DNA of 64,000 nucleotides, from contig JACDOX010000015.1 in NCBI GenBank assembly GCA_014549065.1, positions 248,001 to 312,000 of the forward strand, given 5' to 3'. Shown one piece after another: positions 50,841 through 62,605 of the stretch. The translations under genes were made by a program, and so were the position numbers. Positions within the stretch are counted from its first letter, which is position 1; each line of letters begins with the position of its first letter. A model generated the notes under the pieces. That model saw only the letters and a program-made list of their open reading frames with translations, was not told the origin of the DNA and made no database searches. This stretch comes from Cardinalis cardinalis (lineage: Eukaryota; Chordata; Aves; Passeriformes; Cardinalidae).

Positions 50841-50998
50841 CACAGCTTGCAGAAACAAACNGTACAGATATTTTCTAATGACATCACTAATGATTGCATC
50901 ACTGGACCTAGTGAAGGTCATCTCATTGTTTTTGAGCAAAGCTTTGACACATTTCACACCTTCAGTAGCAACAGCTACTAATAAAGTTTCCTTTATAG
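50841..50998 (-). CDS. Candidate exon A, helical-repeat-like
   Basis: Minus strand: acceptor with tract TGTCATCTGCACTTCATTTCTAG, a 158-nt exon (2 nt plus 52 codons) fully open, and donor GTG/GTGAGG. The peptide begins IKETLLVAVATEGVKCVKAL, then LLKNN, then an Arg/Ser/Asp segment and a hydrophobic helix ending LFLQAV. The alternating Leu/Val/Ala pattern suggests alpha-helical ARM- or HEAT-like repeats, but that is inference from pattern only. One codon near the 3' end contains an N. It lies just downstream (minus sense) of the 51.2-52.1 kb CpG island, a plausible promoter. Two other frames stop within 12 codons. No protein is recognised. Confidence 0.42.
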
Positions 50999-51179
50999 CT
51001 AGAAATGAAGTGCAGATGACAGCACATGTAGAGGATGAAGGAAATTTTGGGGTCACTCCTTGGGTGGGATCANGGAATGGTATGTAGGTGTCCCTTCGAG
51101 GATGGAGAGGACAGGGAAGACCAGCTCAGAGTAAGGCCTGGGTCTATCTCCTGCTTTCCACTTATGCCTGTGGATGCTC

Positions 51180-52100
51180 TGGAGGCAGGAGGGGCGGCAC
51201 CGATGGCTCAGTGCCGGGTCCCAGGGGAAGGCTGGAGCGCGGCGCTGCAGCCCGGTCCGCCACGGGGCTGCGGGAAGGAGCGTGGCTCCGGCTCCGCGCT
51301 GCGCACGGGGCAGCGGAACTACCGCCAGCACTCTTAAATCCGCCGTGTTNAAATAGGGCCTGGTTAATTGTGAAGAAACATCTTTGGAAATGAAAATTCG
51401 ATCGCACCCGCTAAAACCTCGGCATTGACGGCGGTCGCGCCAGGCTGCGCCCGAGCCTCAGCGCCCGCCCCGCGGGCAGAGCGGCCCCGCCGCAGCCGCG
51501 CCCGGGCCGGGGNGGGCCAGGGGCGCTCCGCCCGCTCGGAGGAGCCGGCTCCGCTCCCTTCCTCCCGCCCTCCCGTTCCTAGGGGCTGGCTCTCCCCCTG
51601 GAGGCCTCCGGCGGCATCGGCCGCGTTTCCGCCGCTTATGTAACGCGGGGCCCGGCGCGCCGGGGCTCCGCGGGGCAGCCCGTCGGGGTTCACGGGGCTC
51701 GGCCCCCCTCGCAGGGCACACCGAGCATCCCGGAAAGCAGCCGTGGCAGCTCACACGTGTAGCTCCAGCGAACGGTAATAGCTGAGCCCTGCAGCCGAGG
51801 CTTGGTGCACGCTCTTCCCTGCCGCGGCTGAAGCCCTGCAGCCGGACACTGACTGACGCCCTGGGCTGTGAGGAGCTCCGGCATGTTCGTTCTGGAGGAT
51901 CCTGCGAGAGACGAAGCAGTCCACGCAGCCTCCTGAACACACGTGTGACTTCTGCAGGCCATCTGTACCATCCCAGGGATCTGCTGGTGCCCTGGCTGGT
52001 CCTGGAGAGACCAGGCTCCGTGCCAACGCAGGAACGCTGTACCCAGCCCCGACCAGAGCCCCCGGAGAGAACAGATCCTCCCAAGGAATGGGTTTTAGCA
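51180..52100. promoter_or_regulatory. Large CpG island
   Basis: Dense CpG and GC from about 51180, peaking at 51420-51720, and fading by about 52100. Open frames on both strands (one of 208 codons on minus) are Arg/Gly/Pro/Ala-rich, the usual by-product of GC-rich DNA, and are not called as genes. This is the most likely promoter region in the window. Minus-strand exon candidates start about 200 bp to its left. No first exon could be assigned. Confidence 0.65.
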
Positions 52101-52479
52101 CCACCTCCGTGGATCTGTCACAAGGACTCTGGGAAGACTGCTGAACNAAGGAATCGTGTAGGATGGTAGTCAGGTGGTAAAACTGAGATTAGGATCGAGC
52201 ACTGTTTTCCNAGATGGGGTAGGGAGGCAGTGTAACAAACGAGGAGTCATTATATGCAAACTCNTATGTGTAAGTACCCCAAAGCACTGCAAATTCAAAC
52301 GTGTATCTTGTGGCATAGCACAACTCCAGTCATAAGGGAGAAATAGCCTGTCAGCCCTTTGCTCCTCTCACCACAGCAATGGCAACTTACCCAGCCGCAT
52401 GCATCCTATCCTCACAGTTTTGATCTCCGCTCAGCAGAGGAAGGAGGCTGGAGAGAAGCTGTGATAGGGGCTGTGACGG

Positions 52480-52730
52480 TAAAACAAGGGCTGCGAGCCC
52501 ACGCGTCTTCGCTACACCTGCGGCGCGCTGAGGCGCAGCCTGCGGCAGCTGCCCGGGCCGAGGAGCCCCGCACGGGCCGAGCCCGGGCCGAGCCGAGCCC
52601 CGCCTGGGCCGAGGAGCCCCGCACGGGCCGAGCCGAGCCCCGCACGGGCCGAGGAGCCCCGCACGGGCCGAGCCGAGCTCCGCCTGGGCCGAGTCCCGCA
52701 CGGGCCGGGCCTTCCTCTAGCGGAGCGCGT
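52480..52730. repeat. GC-rich tandem array (CpG-dense)
   Basis: From 52551 to 52711 degenerate units built from GCCGAGGAGCCCCGCACGG and GCCGAGCC modules repeat head to tail, giving Pro/Arg/Ala/Glu-rich frames in all readings. The flanking 70 bp are also CpG-rich. It is a minisatellite within the CpG cluster, and unit order varies, suggesting unequal exchange. Confidence 0.8.
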
Positions 52731-52900
52731 GTATTAATTGCCCTCTTTGATGGCCTTAACGATTGCTCCTGTGCTTGCGGTGCTGGAAACCAAACGCTCC
52801 GCTGACAAGATACTTCAAAAACCCCCGAATGCGTATCTTTGAAGTGTTGTGCTCAAGGCGATTTGTGTGGGGTTTTCTAGCTCTTTCTGTGACCTAAAAT

Positions 52901-52927
52901 GGGGGGGGGGGTGGGGGCGGGAAGGGG
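52901..52927 (+). other. G-run, potential G-quadruplex
   Basis: Eleven G, then T, five G, CGGG, AA, four G: at least four G-tracts with short loops, fulfilling the usual quadruplex pattern. It lies between two CpG-rich arrays. Confidence 0.6.
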
Positions 52928-53392
52928 CAAAGAATCATTACACTTCTGCTGTCCAGCCTCCAGCACCGAAATAAACCCAACAGCCTGGCTTGCCTGACAA
53001 GCTGNGAAGATTCAGATAATCCTGTCCAGCTTATTCTCCACTCAGGGGCAATTTGTTCCTTTTAAACCCCTAACAGTATTTTGCCAAAGCTGCCATCAGG
53101 AAAATTGTGACATGAGCTGTGCAAATATTTACTCAGCCATTCCCACGCTGCCTCCCAAAGAGGTTATTGTTCCCCCCCCCACTCCCCTGCCGGCACGAAG
53201 CACAGCCATGAGTTAATTTGGCGACCACCGGTAACGTTAACATTCAAGTTTTACAGAACGCATTTGTTTCCAAAGCGTTTCCTTTTACAGGAAGCCCCCN
53301 GAGCCTGCACGCATGCTCTAGTCCGCCGCCACCAAAATACCCAAAATCGGGCTCGTTAGTCGTGGGGGCAGTCAAATAACGCTGCCACTCTG

Positions 53393-53411
53393 AAAAAAAG
53401 TAAAAACAAAA
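53393..53411 (-). terminator. Pol III terminator of tRNA-Thr
   Basis: On the transcribed strand the tRNA 3' end is followed within about 6 nt by TTTT (plus-strand AAAA, 53408-53411). Two longer backup T runs follow (AAAAA at 53402-53406 and AAAAAAA at 53393-53399 on the plus strand). Runs of four or more T are the standard RNA polymerase III stop signal. Confidence 0.85.
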
Positions 53412-53416
53412 CCCTG

Positions 53417-53489
53417 AGGCCCCAGCGAGGATCGAACTCGCGACCCCTGGTTTACAAGACCAGTGCTCTAACCACTGAGCTATGGAGCC
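53417..53489 (-). tRNA. tRNA-Thr, anticodon TGT
   Basis: A 73-nt nuclear tRNA gene without intron. Seen: the acceptor arm GGCTCCA pairs with TGGGGCC (one T-G pair), followed by discriminator T. The anticodon stem CTGGT/ACCAG encloses loop CTTGTAA, giving anticodon TGT (plus-strand positions 53454-53456), which reads ACA threonine codons. The internal Pol III promoter is intact: A box TAGCTCAGTGG at 53472-53482 and B box GTTCGATCC at 53429-53437. CCA is not encoded, as expected for a eukaryotic tRNA. The sequence closely resembles vertebrate tRNA-Thr-TGT genes as I know them. It stands alone in this window, inside a CpG-rich cluster. The intact cloverleaf, boxes and terminator argue for a functional gene rather than a tRNA-derived SINE. 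Confidence 0.97.
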
Positions 53490-54070
53490 GTTACTTCCTG
53501 CACGTCCCGGCTATCTTTAAGACCGGTCCCAGCCCTCCCCGCCGCCCCCTGCCGGGCGCCCCGGGCCTCGCGCCGCCGGCCCCGCCCTCCGCTGGCCCCT
53601 GAGGGCCCGCCCTGCACAGCNGCCTGCCCGCCGCCGCCGCCACCGCCGGGGGGAGCCCGCGGCCCGCCCGGAGCCGCTCCTGCCCGCCGAGGAACTGCCG
53701 GAACTCGCCTGCAGCTTCCCGCCGCTCGGTTTGTGCCCTCTCCCCGTCCCGCTGTTTGTGCTCTCTCCCCGGGCACCCCGCCCGCTGCCCTGTTTGGGCC
53801 CTCTCCCCGCGGCAGCCTGCCCGCTGCCCTGTTTGGGCCCTCTCCCCGTCCCCCTGTCTCTCCCCGGGCACCCCGCCCGCTGCCCTGTTTGGGCCCTCTC
53901 CCCGCGGCAGCCTGCCCGCTGCCCTGTTTGGGTCCTCTCCCCGCCGTCCTGTTTGGGCCCTCTCCCCGCGGCAGCCTGCCCGCTGCCTTTTGTGCCCTCT
54001 CCTCGGGGCACCCCGGCAGCCGCCGTTCGTGCCCTCTCCCGGGGGCACCCCGCCCGCCGCTCTATTTGGA
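53490..54070. promoter_or_regulatory. CpG-rich block 5' of tRNA-Thr
   Basis: Very GC-rich sequence starting at the 5' end of the tRNA gene (minus sense) and running to 54070. The first 240 bp (53510-53730) are non-repetitive CpG-dense DNA, and the rest is the minisatellite listed separately. It may serve the tRNA, an unseen Pol II gene, or neither. Confidence 0.5.
53733..54068 (+). repeat. GC-rich minisatellite, about 39-bp unit
   Basis: Units of about 39 bp share GCCCTGTTTGGGCCCTCTCC, followed by one of two modules: CGCGGCAGCCTGCCCGCT or CCGGGCACCCCGCCCGCT. Shortened units carry CGTCCC or CGCCGTC. About nine units alternate these modules. All three plus frames and the minus frames stay open, so the 114-209 codon frames here are not evidence of genes. 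The minus strand is G-rich with quadruplex potential. Confidence 0.9.
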
Positions 54071-57000
54071 TCTGTAGCGGATAGGAGTAAAAAAACCCTG
54101 TCGTAACAAAGGGTTACCACAGCAGAGGTTGGGTGTTCTTGGGAAGTTTCAGCAAGGCTACTGCGAGGAGAGGTGCTGCCCAGGGCCTCTGAGCATCACT
54201 TGTTGAGTGACGCCTTGCAGCGCTAAGCATGGACCCGAGAGAGGATTTCTAGGTAATTCTCTCACCTAGTGCCTGCAGATCAACTTTAACAGAGGTTATA
54301 GAGCTCGGAAGCTTCAGCTGACAGCTAAAAGGTGGAAGGCAGCCCCGCTGTTGGACCCATCTAAGTGTATGCTGGTGTGCACTGCTGGTGCTGGGTATCA
54401 TCGCTGCTAACAGCACACATTAGCGAGAGGTCTGTGATCACTTATGAATGGCCTGAACATTTTTTTTACTTCATGGCAGGTAAAATTACTGCAGCCATAT
54501 GCCTTTCAGAAAGCTCTATTCAGGGCCCTGTCTTCATTCTGTGCTAATATCTCTTTATATAGAATTCAGACTTGGATCAGCAGATGGGAAAGAGATGCAA
54601 TGAGGGAGCTCGTAAACCTGGCTTGGCTTAACAAAATCTTGAAAAATCTGCAAGGAATGTTGCACTATGGAATTAAACCTCAAAGTCCACAGCAACATAA
54701 GGGTCTGCAGTATCCTGGGCTCTAGATGTGTTAATATGTGACTTCTCCCCAAAGATTTTTTCCTTCAAAGTATCTTCTCACATTAACCCTCTGACAGTTT
54801 TTAATAAATTATGTCAGTGAAATTTGAAAGGAACACTAAAAAATTATTGCTGACTCATAAAACAAAGCTCCATGCAGCAGCTGGATTGTAGATACAGTCA
54901 ACAGAACAGGGGGCAAGTCCATTTTCTCCATTGAATGATACTCACTGCATGCATGTATATTTGAAGTATTGGGAGAATATTCAGTGAAGATTAAGTGTTT
55001 GGATCCACTAAGCACTTNATCTCAAATCTCTACTCTGGACATAACAAGAAAGTGTAAGTTCTTTTTCTAGTCATCATGACCAAGATATTTGTGCTAAAAT
55101 TACATACGGATGTCTTAATCATACATTATCTGCTGTGTTATTTCAGGACATGTCTCCTCTGAGATATGCTTGATACTAAGCCAGGTTGCAGATTTTTCAG
55201 TCTTCAAAACTGTGATGACTGCTGGTGGCAGCTTTAAAGCTTTTGTAGATGGTGTGTGTGTTCTGTCTGCACATGTGTAATGCAGTGGAAGTTTAAGAGC
55301 ACTGCATTGTAGCAAACTGTAGGTCTACAGATTATTTGTTGTTAAGATAATATTGTCATGATTAGTTGTCACACCCTGGAAAACAGAAAAATGCCATTGC
55401 CTTGCAAAAAACCATGCATGCAATTTTTTTCCCCCATGCCATTTTTCATGCTCAGGCTGAGTTACCACATGCCCATCTATGAACTTGGAAAAGTCAAAGA
55501 AATCCCTACTGGAAACTGTCATGCAAGTGCATTAGAGCACAGAAGTCCAGAACNTATTTAAACATTATTTTTAAAAAGCCCCAAACACCCAAAAAAGCCC
55601 CAAACCAAACAAAAATATAATTTATGAGCACTTGTTACANGTTACCATACTGTTCTCTTAAACATTTGTTGTTTTCTTCTGTTACCTCACATCACAGCTA
55701 AGGCAGAACAGCCAGAAAATATTTCAGAAAGGTTTTTTAAGTCGTGATGGGGATGGACCTTTCACCACTAGGGCAGGAGCTGCCTGGCATTCCAGCTGTA
55801 GTTCAAAGGGACCCCCTTTGAACAAGAACAGTTGTACTGGCTTTATTATTTAAACGCCTTGCATCCTTAAGACACACAGGCCTCAAGAGCTAATGGGCAT
55901 TCCATTAATTCAATTAACCTGGGAAAAGGAGACTGCACTGAAAAGAAAGCAATACAGAACACAGCTCCCTTAGGAGCTGAGGCTCAGAAAGACAGGATTG
56001 TACCTGTGTGAGAGCTGTCAGCACAGCTGAGGCAGTTGGCACTTACCTTCTCACTTCATCAGGGACTGACTCCTGGAGTCACAGATGTTCATCTTCTCTG
56101 AACACCAAAAGAAATGCACCAGTTGTGATACTTGAGGAGAACAAAACTGGAAGCGGCAGCACTACCAATGGGAGGAGTAGAATGTTTTTTGTATTCTTTA
56201 GAGGGAGCATTATCAAAAAAACCCCACAATTATAATTTAAAATAAATTCTTACTCCTCTTATAATCATCTTAAATGACTGAATGTAAAGGTTTGAAATAC
56301 TGGCTTTTTCTGTTTGTTATTGTTTAGTTCTAGGCTCATTTACATCCATGAAACAAGATTGACTGGTTTTCATTTGGTCTTGGAAGACAGGGACCAAAAC
56401 CCCATTGTAGTAATCCTGAATCTTGATCAAATAGTTATTTAGTCCAAAATGAGTGGGAAGGTCAGAGGTATCTGAGTTCAAGATAAGAGAATGGACGCAG
56501 TTCTCAAAGTGGAGACAATTGTGCTTTAAAACTGGCATTTTGTTGCTATGTTCATATCACTTTCGGGAATGTACAGATCATCTCTAAAAACCCTTCTGAT
56601 TACTATGGAAATAAGAATCAACAAAAAAACCAATAAATCATTTACATTCCTACCAGTACTCTTCTATTTCTCTACACTGCTATCTTTTATCTCTCCCACC
56701 CCATCTTTCAAACACATTTTCAGAGCCAAACCAATATCTACTTGGCAGAATCTCTTGAAACACATATTCTTATTTCACCTCCATATTACTAAGTAGCTAA
56801 TCTTTTTATAACTGAAGGCGATTTTTTGCATATGAAGTCTAAAAATGCTGTCCAGCTTAAAGCTATCAGAATCTGTTATTGCNGTAATCACTCCCTCCCT
56901 AAGTCTGTACATCAGTGCCTGAAGTGGAAGCCCTCCCTTTCTTCAGTGCATTAGTATTGACAAAGCTAGTCCTTCAAATACATTTTTAATAACCTTTTTA

Positions 57001-57640
57001 TATGGTGCAATATCACTGAAAGTTCACTGCACTTATTTTTGTCAGTTCAGAATGATGGGATTTTATATGAAAGGATTGAAAAGATTTTTCTGTTAGTGCT
57101 CTTCATTTTAAAGGCTCCAAAGCATTAATGCTCTGAACATTAATATTTTGGCCTGATACATAATCTGCCTCTGCACATATTGCAGCTGGGCTAATGGGAG
57201 AAACCAGAAAAGTAGCTTTGTGGATCAGGAGCACAGCCAAATTGCAGGGATCTCCTCTATGGTCAATGATTTCCATTTCTTTTTTGANTTTTTTAGTGTC
57301 ACTGTACCAGAACAGTGGCATAGGCTGCCTTTCATGTTATCAGAGACATCAAAGGGAGGTACTGAGGACCTGTCTCTTTACTGTTTTCCACCCTTTTCAG
57401 GCACTGGCACTCCCAGCTAATGAGTCTAACACACTGCCAAAATAGCATCCCTGTGCTGGAGCAGTGTGCTAGTTCTTATTGTGTCAGAGGTGCCAGTGTG
57501 CAGCTTTCCAGCTCTTGGAAGCTTTGAGCCTAGGTCTAGTGACACCTAAGCAGCCCTGCCTGTGCCATGGAGCACAGACTGCTCCTGCTNCTGAGCATGG
57601 CTTGGGCTGGGAACCCAGCACGGGCTGTGGGTGGGGACAG
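54071..57640. other. No recognisable gene
   Basis: Return to AT-rich unique sequence. Frames are short, mostly with Ns. No repeat family was recognised, and no splice-flanked open frame stood out. Confidence 0.4.
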
Positions 57641-57645
57641 CAGTG

Positions 57646-58532
57646 CATGGCATTGCATCCTCCCTGTACATGGCACTGCATCCTCCCAGTACCCAGCACT
57701 GCATTCTCCCCGTGCATGGCACTGCATTCTCCCTGTACATGGCACTGCATCCTCCCAGTACCCGGCACTACATTCTCCCAGTGCATGGCACTGCATTCTC
57801 CCAGTGCATGGCACTGCATTCTCCCAGTGCATGGCACTGCATTCTCCCAGTACATGGCACTGCATTCTCCCAGTTCATGGCACTGCATTCTCCCAGTTCA
57901 TGGCACTGCATTCTCCCCGTGCATGGCACTACATTCTCCCTGTACATGGCACTGCATTCTCCCAGTTCATGGCACTGCNNNNNNNNNNNNNNNNNNNNNN
58001 NNNNNNNNNNNNNNNNNNNNNNNNNNNNNNNNNNNNNNNNNNNNNNNNNNNNNNNNNNNNNNNNNNNNNNNNNNNNNNNNNNNNNNNNNNNNNNNNNNNN
58101 NNNNNNNNNNNNNNNNNNNNNNNNNNNNNNNNNNNNNNNNNNNNNNNNNNNNNNNNNNNNNNNNNNNNNNNNNNNNNNNNNNNNNNNNNNNNNNNNNNNN
58201 NNNNNNNNNNNNNNNNNNNNNNNNNNNNNNNNNNNNNNNNNNNNNNNNNNNNNNNNNNNNNNNNNNNNNNNNNNNNNNNNNNNNNNNNNNNNNNNNNNNN
58301 NNNNNNNNNNNNNNNNNNNNNNNNNNNNNNNNNNNNNNNNNNNNNNNNNNNNNNNNNNNNNNNNNNNNNNNNNNNNNNNNNNNNNNNNNNNNNNNNNNNN
58401 NNNNNNNNNNNNNNNNNNNNNNNNNNNNNNNNNNNNNNNNNNNNNNNNNNNNNNNNNNNNNNNNNNNNNNNNNNNNNNCATGGCACTGCATTCTCCCTGT
58501 ACATGGCACTGCATTCTCCCAGTGCATGGCAC
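57646..58532 (+). repeat. 23-bp minisatellite interrupted by gap
   Basis: Head-to-tail copies of ATGGCACTGCATTCTCCCAG plus three variable bases (TGC, TAC or TTC): about 14 copies before the gap (to 57978) and about two after it (from 58479). Variants include CCTGT/CCCGT for CCAGT and CATCC for CATTC. Because 23 is not a multiple of three and the unit lacks stops in any frame, open frames of 220-435 codons appear on both strands. They are artefacts of the repeat plus Ns. The true array length is unknown. Confidence 0.95.
57979..58478. other. Assembly gap, 500 N
   Basis: Exactly 500 Ns inside the 23-bp array, a placeholder length rather than a measured size. Collapse of the tandem array is the evident cause. 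Confidence 0.98.
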
Positions 58533-61500
58533 CCGGCTGCCTCTTTCCCACAGAAAGTGAGGTACCAAAGCAGAAGAGTCCTGCTGGAGCCCTGCTGCAG
58601 ATATCTGACCAAGAAGTTTCCTGGTACAAATCCAAAGGGATGTGTTTACAGGATCAGCATGTGGGGCTCCAGAGATCTGCCCCAACCAATTGCCAACATT
58701 CTCCACCAAAGCAAGGGAAGAACCAGCTCTTAAGTGATAAATTGGGTGGTTGCATCTCTGTGTGCACTTACTGGGGCTGTCAGTGACTGGGAATCTTCCT
58801 GGCAATCAGAACAGATGAACCAAAGAATAAAATTATCTGCCCTGCCCACTGCTTACCAATTTGATCCCTTGGTCGGGGTGAGGTCCTTGGAAGAGGACAT
58901 GCCTCTTCTGAAGTGAATCAACAGAGGACTCTGACATTATCCACTGTCTTTCAAGAACATTAAATTAATTTTCCAGCTGTCACTCACAATTAATCTATTT
59001 ATTCATGCAGGGGGGTAAAATTTAGTTCCCTTATATTACATAGCTAAAAAGTTCACTCTGCAAATCTGTTTTCTTAGGAAAGAAGGAATTTCCTGAGAGC
59101 AGACCTAGACTGCTTCCTGCAAAAAGAGACTGCAACAGTCTCTTAGCTTCTCATCACAATAAAAGTATCTTTTGCATTTCCCTACATTTTTTTTTTTCTG
59201 TATTCACTTCCATTATTGGTTTATCTTTCCATCAGGGGTTATGCTAGGAGGAAGGTTGAACAGAGACTTCTGTTGTGTGTTTGAAATAATACTGTAGCAA
59301 ATGAAAACACCAAAGCAAGCTTTTTTTTTTTAATAGACAAGCTGATAGGAAATGAGTTTCCTATGGGACAGAGCTGGGAGGAGTGGAGTTCATATAAGAT
59401 TTTCCACACTATTTCATAGCTATCCGNTTAAGAACAGGCATCAAGCTACAGCAAGGGTCACCAGGTAATTTTCCTTGACACACAGTGCATGCTTCTCATT
59501 CCATTAAACCACGTCAAGGTAATGCAGTGAATATGACACTGACTTGCCAAACTGCATTAACCACAGTGCTTTCTCTCAAAGACTTTAAGGTGATGCCTCT
59601 TGGAATAATAGCTGCATGAGGCTTTTGAGAAATGTAACCAAGTATTTGCATCTTTGCAAAAGTTTGAATCCTTCAGCCTTCTTGAAGCAGGAAATACAAA
59701 CAGTATTCATACACACACTAATATTAATATAAAATACCATATTAGATATTAAAAGGGACAAGAACAGGTTATTAATTGAAATTCAGCATCTCACCAACAA
59801 AAAGTAGGATTGAGGTTTCCTAAAAATAAAAAAAAAAATCAAAATTTTGAGTATGATCTCAGACAGTCCTGGGTGTATAATCAATGCAGAGATCTGTCTC
59901 ATCTATAATTTTACACAGTAAGGAATAGAAACAACTCACTCTGAAATTCCTATGTAAACAACATTGAGCATTATTGGAAGACCAGAAAAATGTGACAGTC
60001 TCTTTCAGAGCCCCAAGAACAAAGGCCAATTTCAGTTTATATGGAATTTCAATGTAGCCAGTATATTTTGTGGCAAGCCATGTCCTAGCTACAAATTCCT
60101 CTGTTATTTTCACTATTTGNAGCATGGGAATTATCACATCTTCCATTCCTTTGTTTGATTTCAGCTGAATCCCTGGAAAGCTGTGTGTCACACTTCTCTA
60201 CCTACATTTTATGTTGACATCCTCCTGTGAAAAATGACAGGNGTGATGGGTAGATTTTGCTGGCTTGAACAAGACTTCTTTTTATATGTAATAAAAGTTT
60301 TTCTTGATTCCTATCTGCACTGCTTTTATGTGGCTAATTTAGACCCCTAGGTCTATTCTAGTCAAAATCCAGGATCTCTATATCCCAGTAACAGACTCTG
60401 TACCAATTCCACCATATTGTCCTGCTAAAACATCTCAATTTCAGGTGGGAAAAGAATTCAAGTGTTCACTTGGGCCAGTTGTTGAAACTTCAAGCAGTCT
60501 CCTGCTCCTGCTTGCTTACTGTCAATAGCAGCATCTATTGCATTGCCAGCAGTATCACAACTGCAGTGTCTTCTACACCAACTCATTTCAGACAAGCTGT
60601 GACAGTGATGACCATCATCTCCAAGTCAAGCTACATCTGAACCTCAACCTCAACACTTCTGCAGCCTGTGACCAGGAACCCCAGTCCTATATTCATGAGC
60701 CACTGAAGTAATCAAGCAGGACCAAGCAGTAAAATCACAGCCCAGCTTCAGTGAAATATTTTTTCTTTCTGTTCTTAGAAATGAGACACATGGTACCAGC
60801 ATTTTCTTAATTACAATGAAGAGCTTGTGNACTTCAGTAGTTTTCCAGCTGGAATTTTGTCCCACAAAAATCACAGTACTGAGTATCTGGTAATGATAGT
60901 AAAAAAGAAAGGCTCCAACAAGAAATTAATTTATATGGAAAGATCTGGGCTTTTAATTAAACAAAAAAGAAAGGCATCTGCAAGTAACTAGTCCAGCTTC
61001 TAAAGCAGATAGATTTAATTTTCAAAATATGGGTGGAGAGTTGCTTTTAAAATTGACACCTGTACATGCCCNTAGAATTTTCTTTTTGTTAATGTAATTT
61101 TTAAAACTTGTTCTCATTATACCATTTTCCTGCTTTATATCACACTGGTACTACTGAACCTTGAAATATAATTCTTTGGGGACCCTTAGCAGTGATATGC
61201 TGGGTTTTTTTAATATATTACATTATTACTGTTATTTATACAAATGACACAAAGAACTCTTCATTAACATCACGATGACTCCATTCTCTGGAAGAAAAGA
61301 ATACCTGACAGAAGTCATCATCACAGCTCCTGGCAGTTTCTTGGTTGTGACTTATTAAGGACTATTCTGTCAAAAAGCCAAGTTTCTTTTCTTTGAAAGA
61401 AAGCCCAAAGAATTAATTTAAAATTACAGAATAAAGTAGCTTGGAGGAGCTAACAAGCATAGTACAGTAAATAAAATCAATCTGGTTTTAATATTGTAAA

Positions 61501-62544
61501 TACCACCGGCTGAAAAGTCATATTTTGGAATACATTTATTATGAGAAACTACTTAGATAATNAAAGTAAATCTAAAAATCTAATATAATTTTCATCATTT
61601 ATGCAGTTTGTTTGCTTTTTACATTTCATTCTGCTTGGATAATGAAAACAGTCTGCTTTTTTTCCTAGGCAGTATCATATTTCTTATTGTCAGACATTTG
61701 CCAAGGCTGCAGTGATTGGGGTTTGGACACCTCAGGGGAAATGGTGAAATCCTGTTTTCAGCAAAGGGCTGAGCAGGGGAATTCTTGAGAACACATGTGT
61801 GCGTTTGGTCAGATCAGAGCCTGCCCACACGAGTGACAGACAGCAAGCAGCATTTAGCAGGCTATGCTGCAGAGGTCTGGGTCACGCAGTGAACCTTCAA
61901 AAGTCAGTGCAAGTCCAACCACAAAGTGCCCCCATAAACCATTCCCCTTCCACACTCAACAGCCAGGAGCCAGCACTTGGGTTTGGTTTGGTTCCAGGAG
62001 CGCCTGGGCATTTCTCAGATCCCAGACTCACTCTGGACACAGGGAGCTGAACTGCCACTTCGGGTCCCAGTGAGGGACGTTCAGTTGGTTCATCTCAGGG
62101 ATGTTTTAGTTTAACTCCATAACTGAAGTCACATCTGAAGAATGAGAAAGGAATCCACAGCTGTAAGAAGTTTTTTCCAAAGTGTTTTAAGACCTAGCTC
62201 CAAACAGCAGGATGTGGGCCACTGTCAGAATTGAGAGGTATGCATGCCTGTGACAATTTGGGCAGTAGTTCTTGGAGAACAGTTAAGTGCCTGCCTCTCA
62301 TTTTTCACAGTTTCTGTTAACTGGAATAAAGTTCAATTTGGAGAAATCTGTCCTTTAGACAGAAATCTGTCCTACTGACATTGTCTCACAAATGGGCTGA
62401 TGCTGGATGCAACATCCATGAGTCTCAGGAAGGTCTGGATTTGATTCTCTAGTTTCAGTATAGTCTCATTTTTTAACTGTAAGCACCTGGTATCTTCTAG
62501 TGAGATAAAAATCCAACTCAGTAGAATTCATTTTCAGGCCCTAC
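58533..62544. other. No recognisable gene
   Basis: AT-rich unique sequence with T- and A-runs (for example near 59188-59198 and 59321-59331). A 110-codon minus frame at 59859-60191 has an N and no known domain. No recognised repeat. Confidence 0.4.
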
Positions 62545-62605
62545 AGTTGTTGAGGTCAGGGAGATGAGAGATTGGACCTAAGATGATCTTTGAGTTTATG
62601 ATTCT
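62545..62605 (+). mobile_element. Possible CR1 tail remnant
   Basis: GATTGGACCTAAGATGATCT, then TTGAG and TTTATGATTCTTTCC, resembles the end of CR1 (a 'ttggac...gatgatctt...' block followed by the ATTCTATG tail) with the segment between deleted. Only about 60 bp, so the match may be fortuitous. Confidence 0.3.

Noticed and set aside
51458..52084. 208-codon minus frame in the CpG island
   Set aside because: Arg/Gly/Pro/Ala composition expected from GC-rich DNA, an N within, overlapping open frames in other readings and no domain.
53480..54120. Minus-strand 209- and 164-codon frames and three plus-strand frames of about 115 codons
   Set aside because: Products of a stop-poor GC-rich minisatellite; the repeated Gly/Arg/Pro peptides mirror the 39-bp unit, and the tRNA 5' end overlaps the frame end.
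57479..58805. Open frames of 220-435 codons on both strands
   Set aside because: They consist of the stop-free 23-bp minisatellite plus 500 Ns translated as X; every frame is open, so there is no coding evidence.
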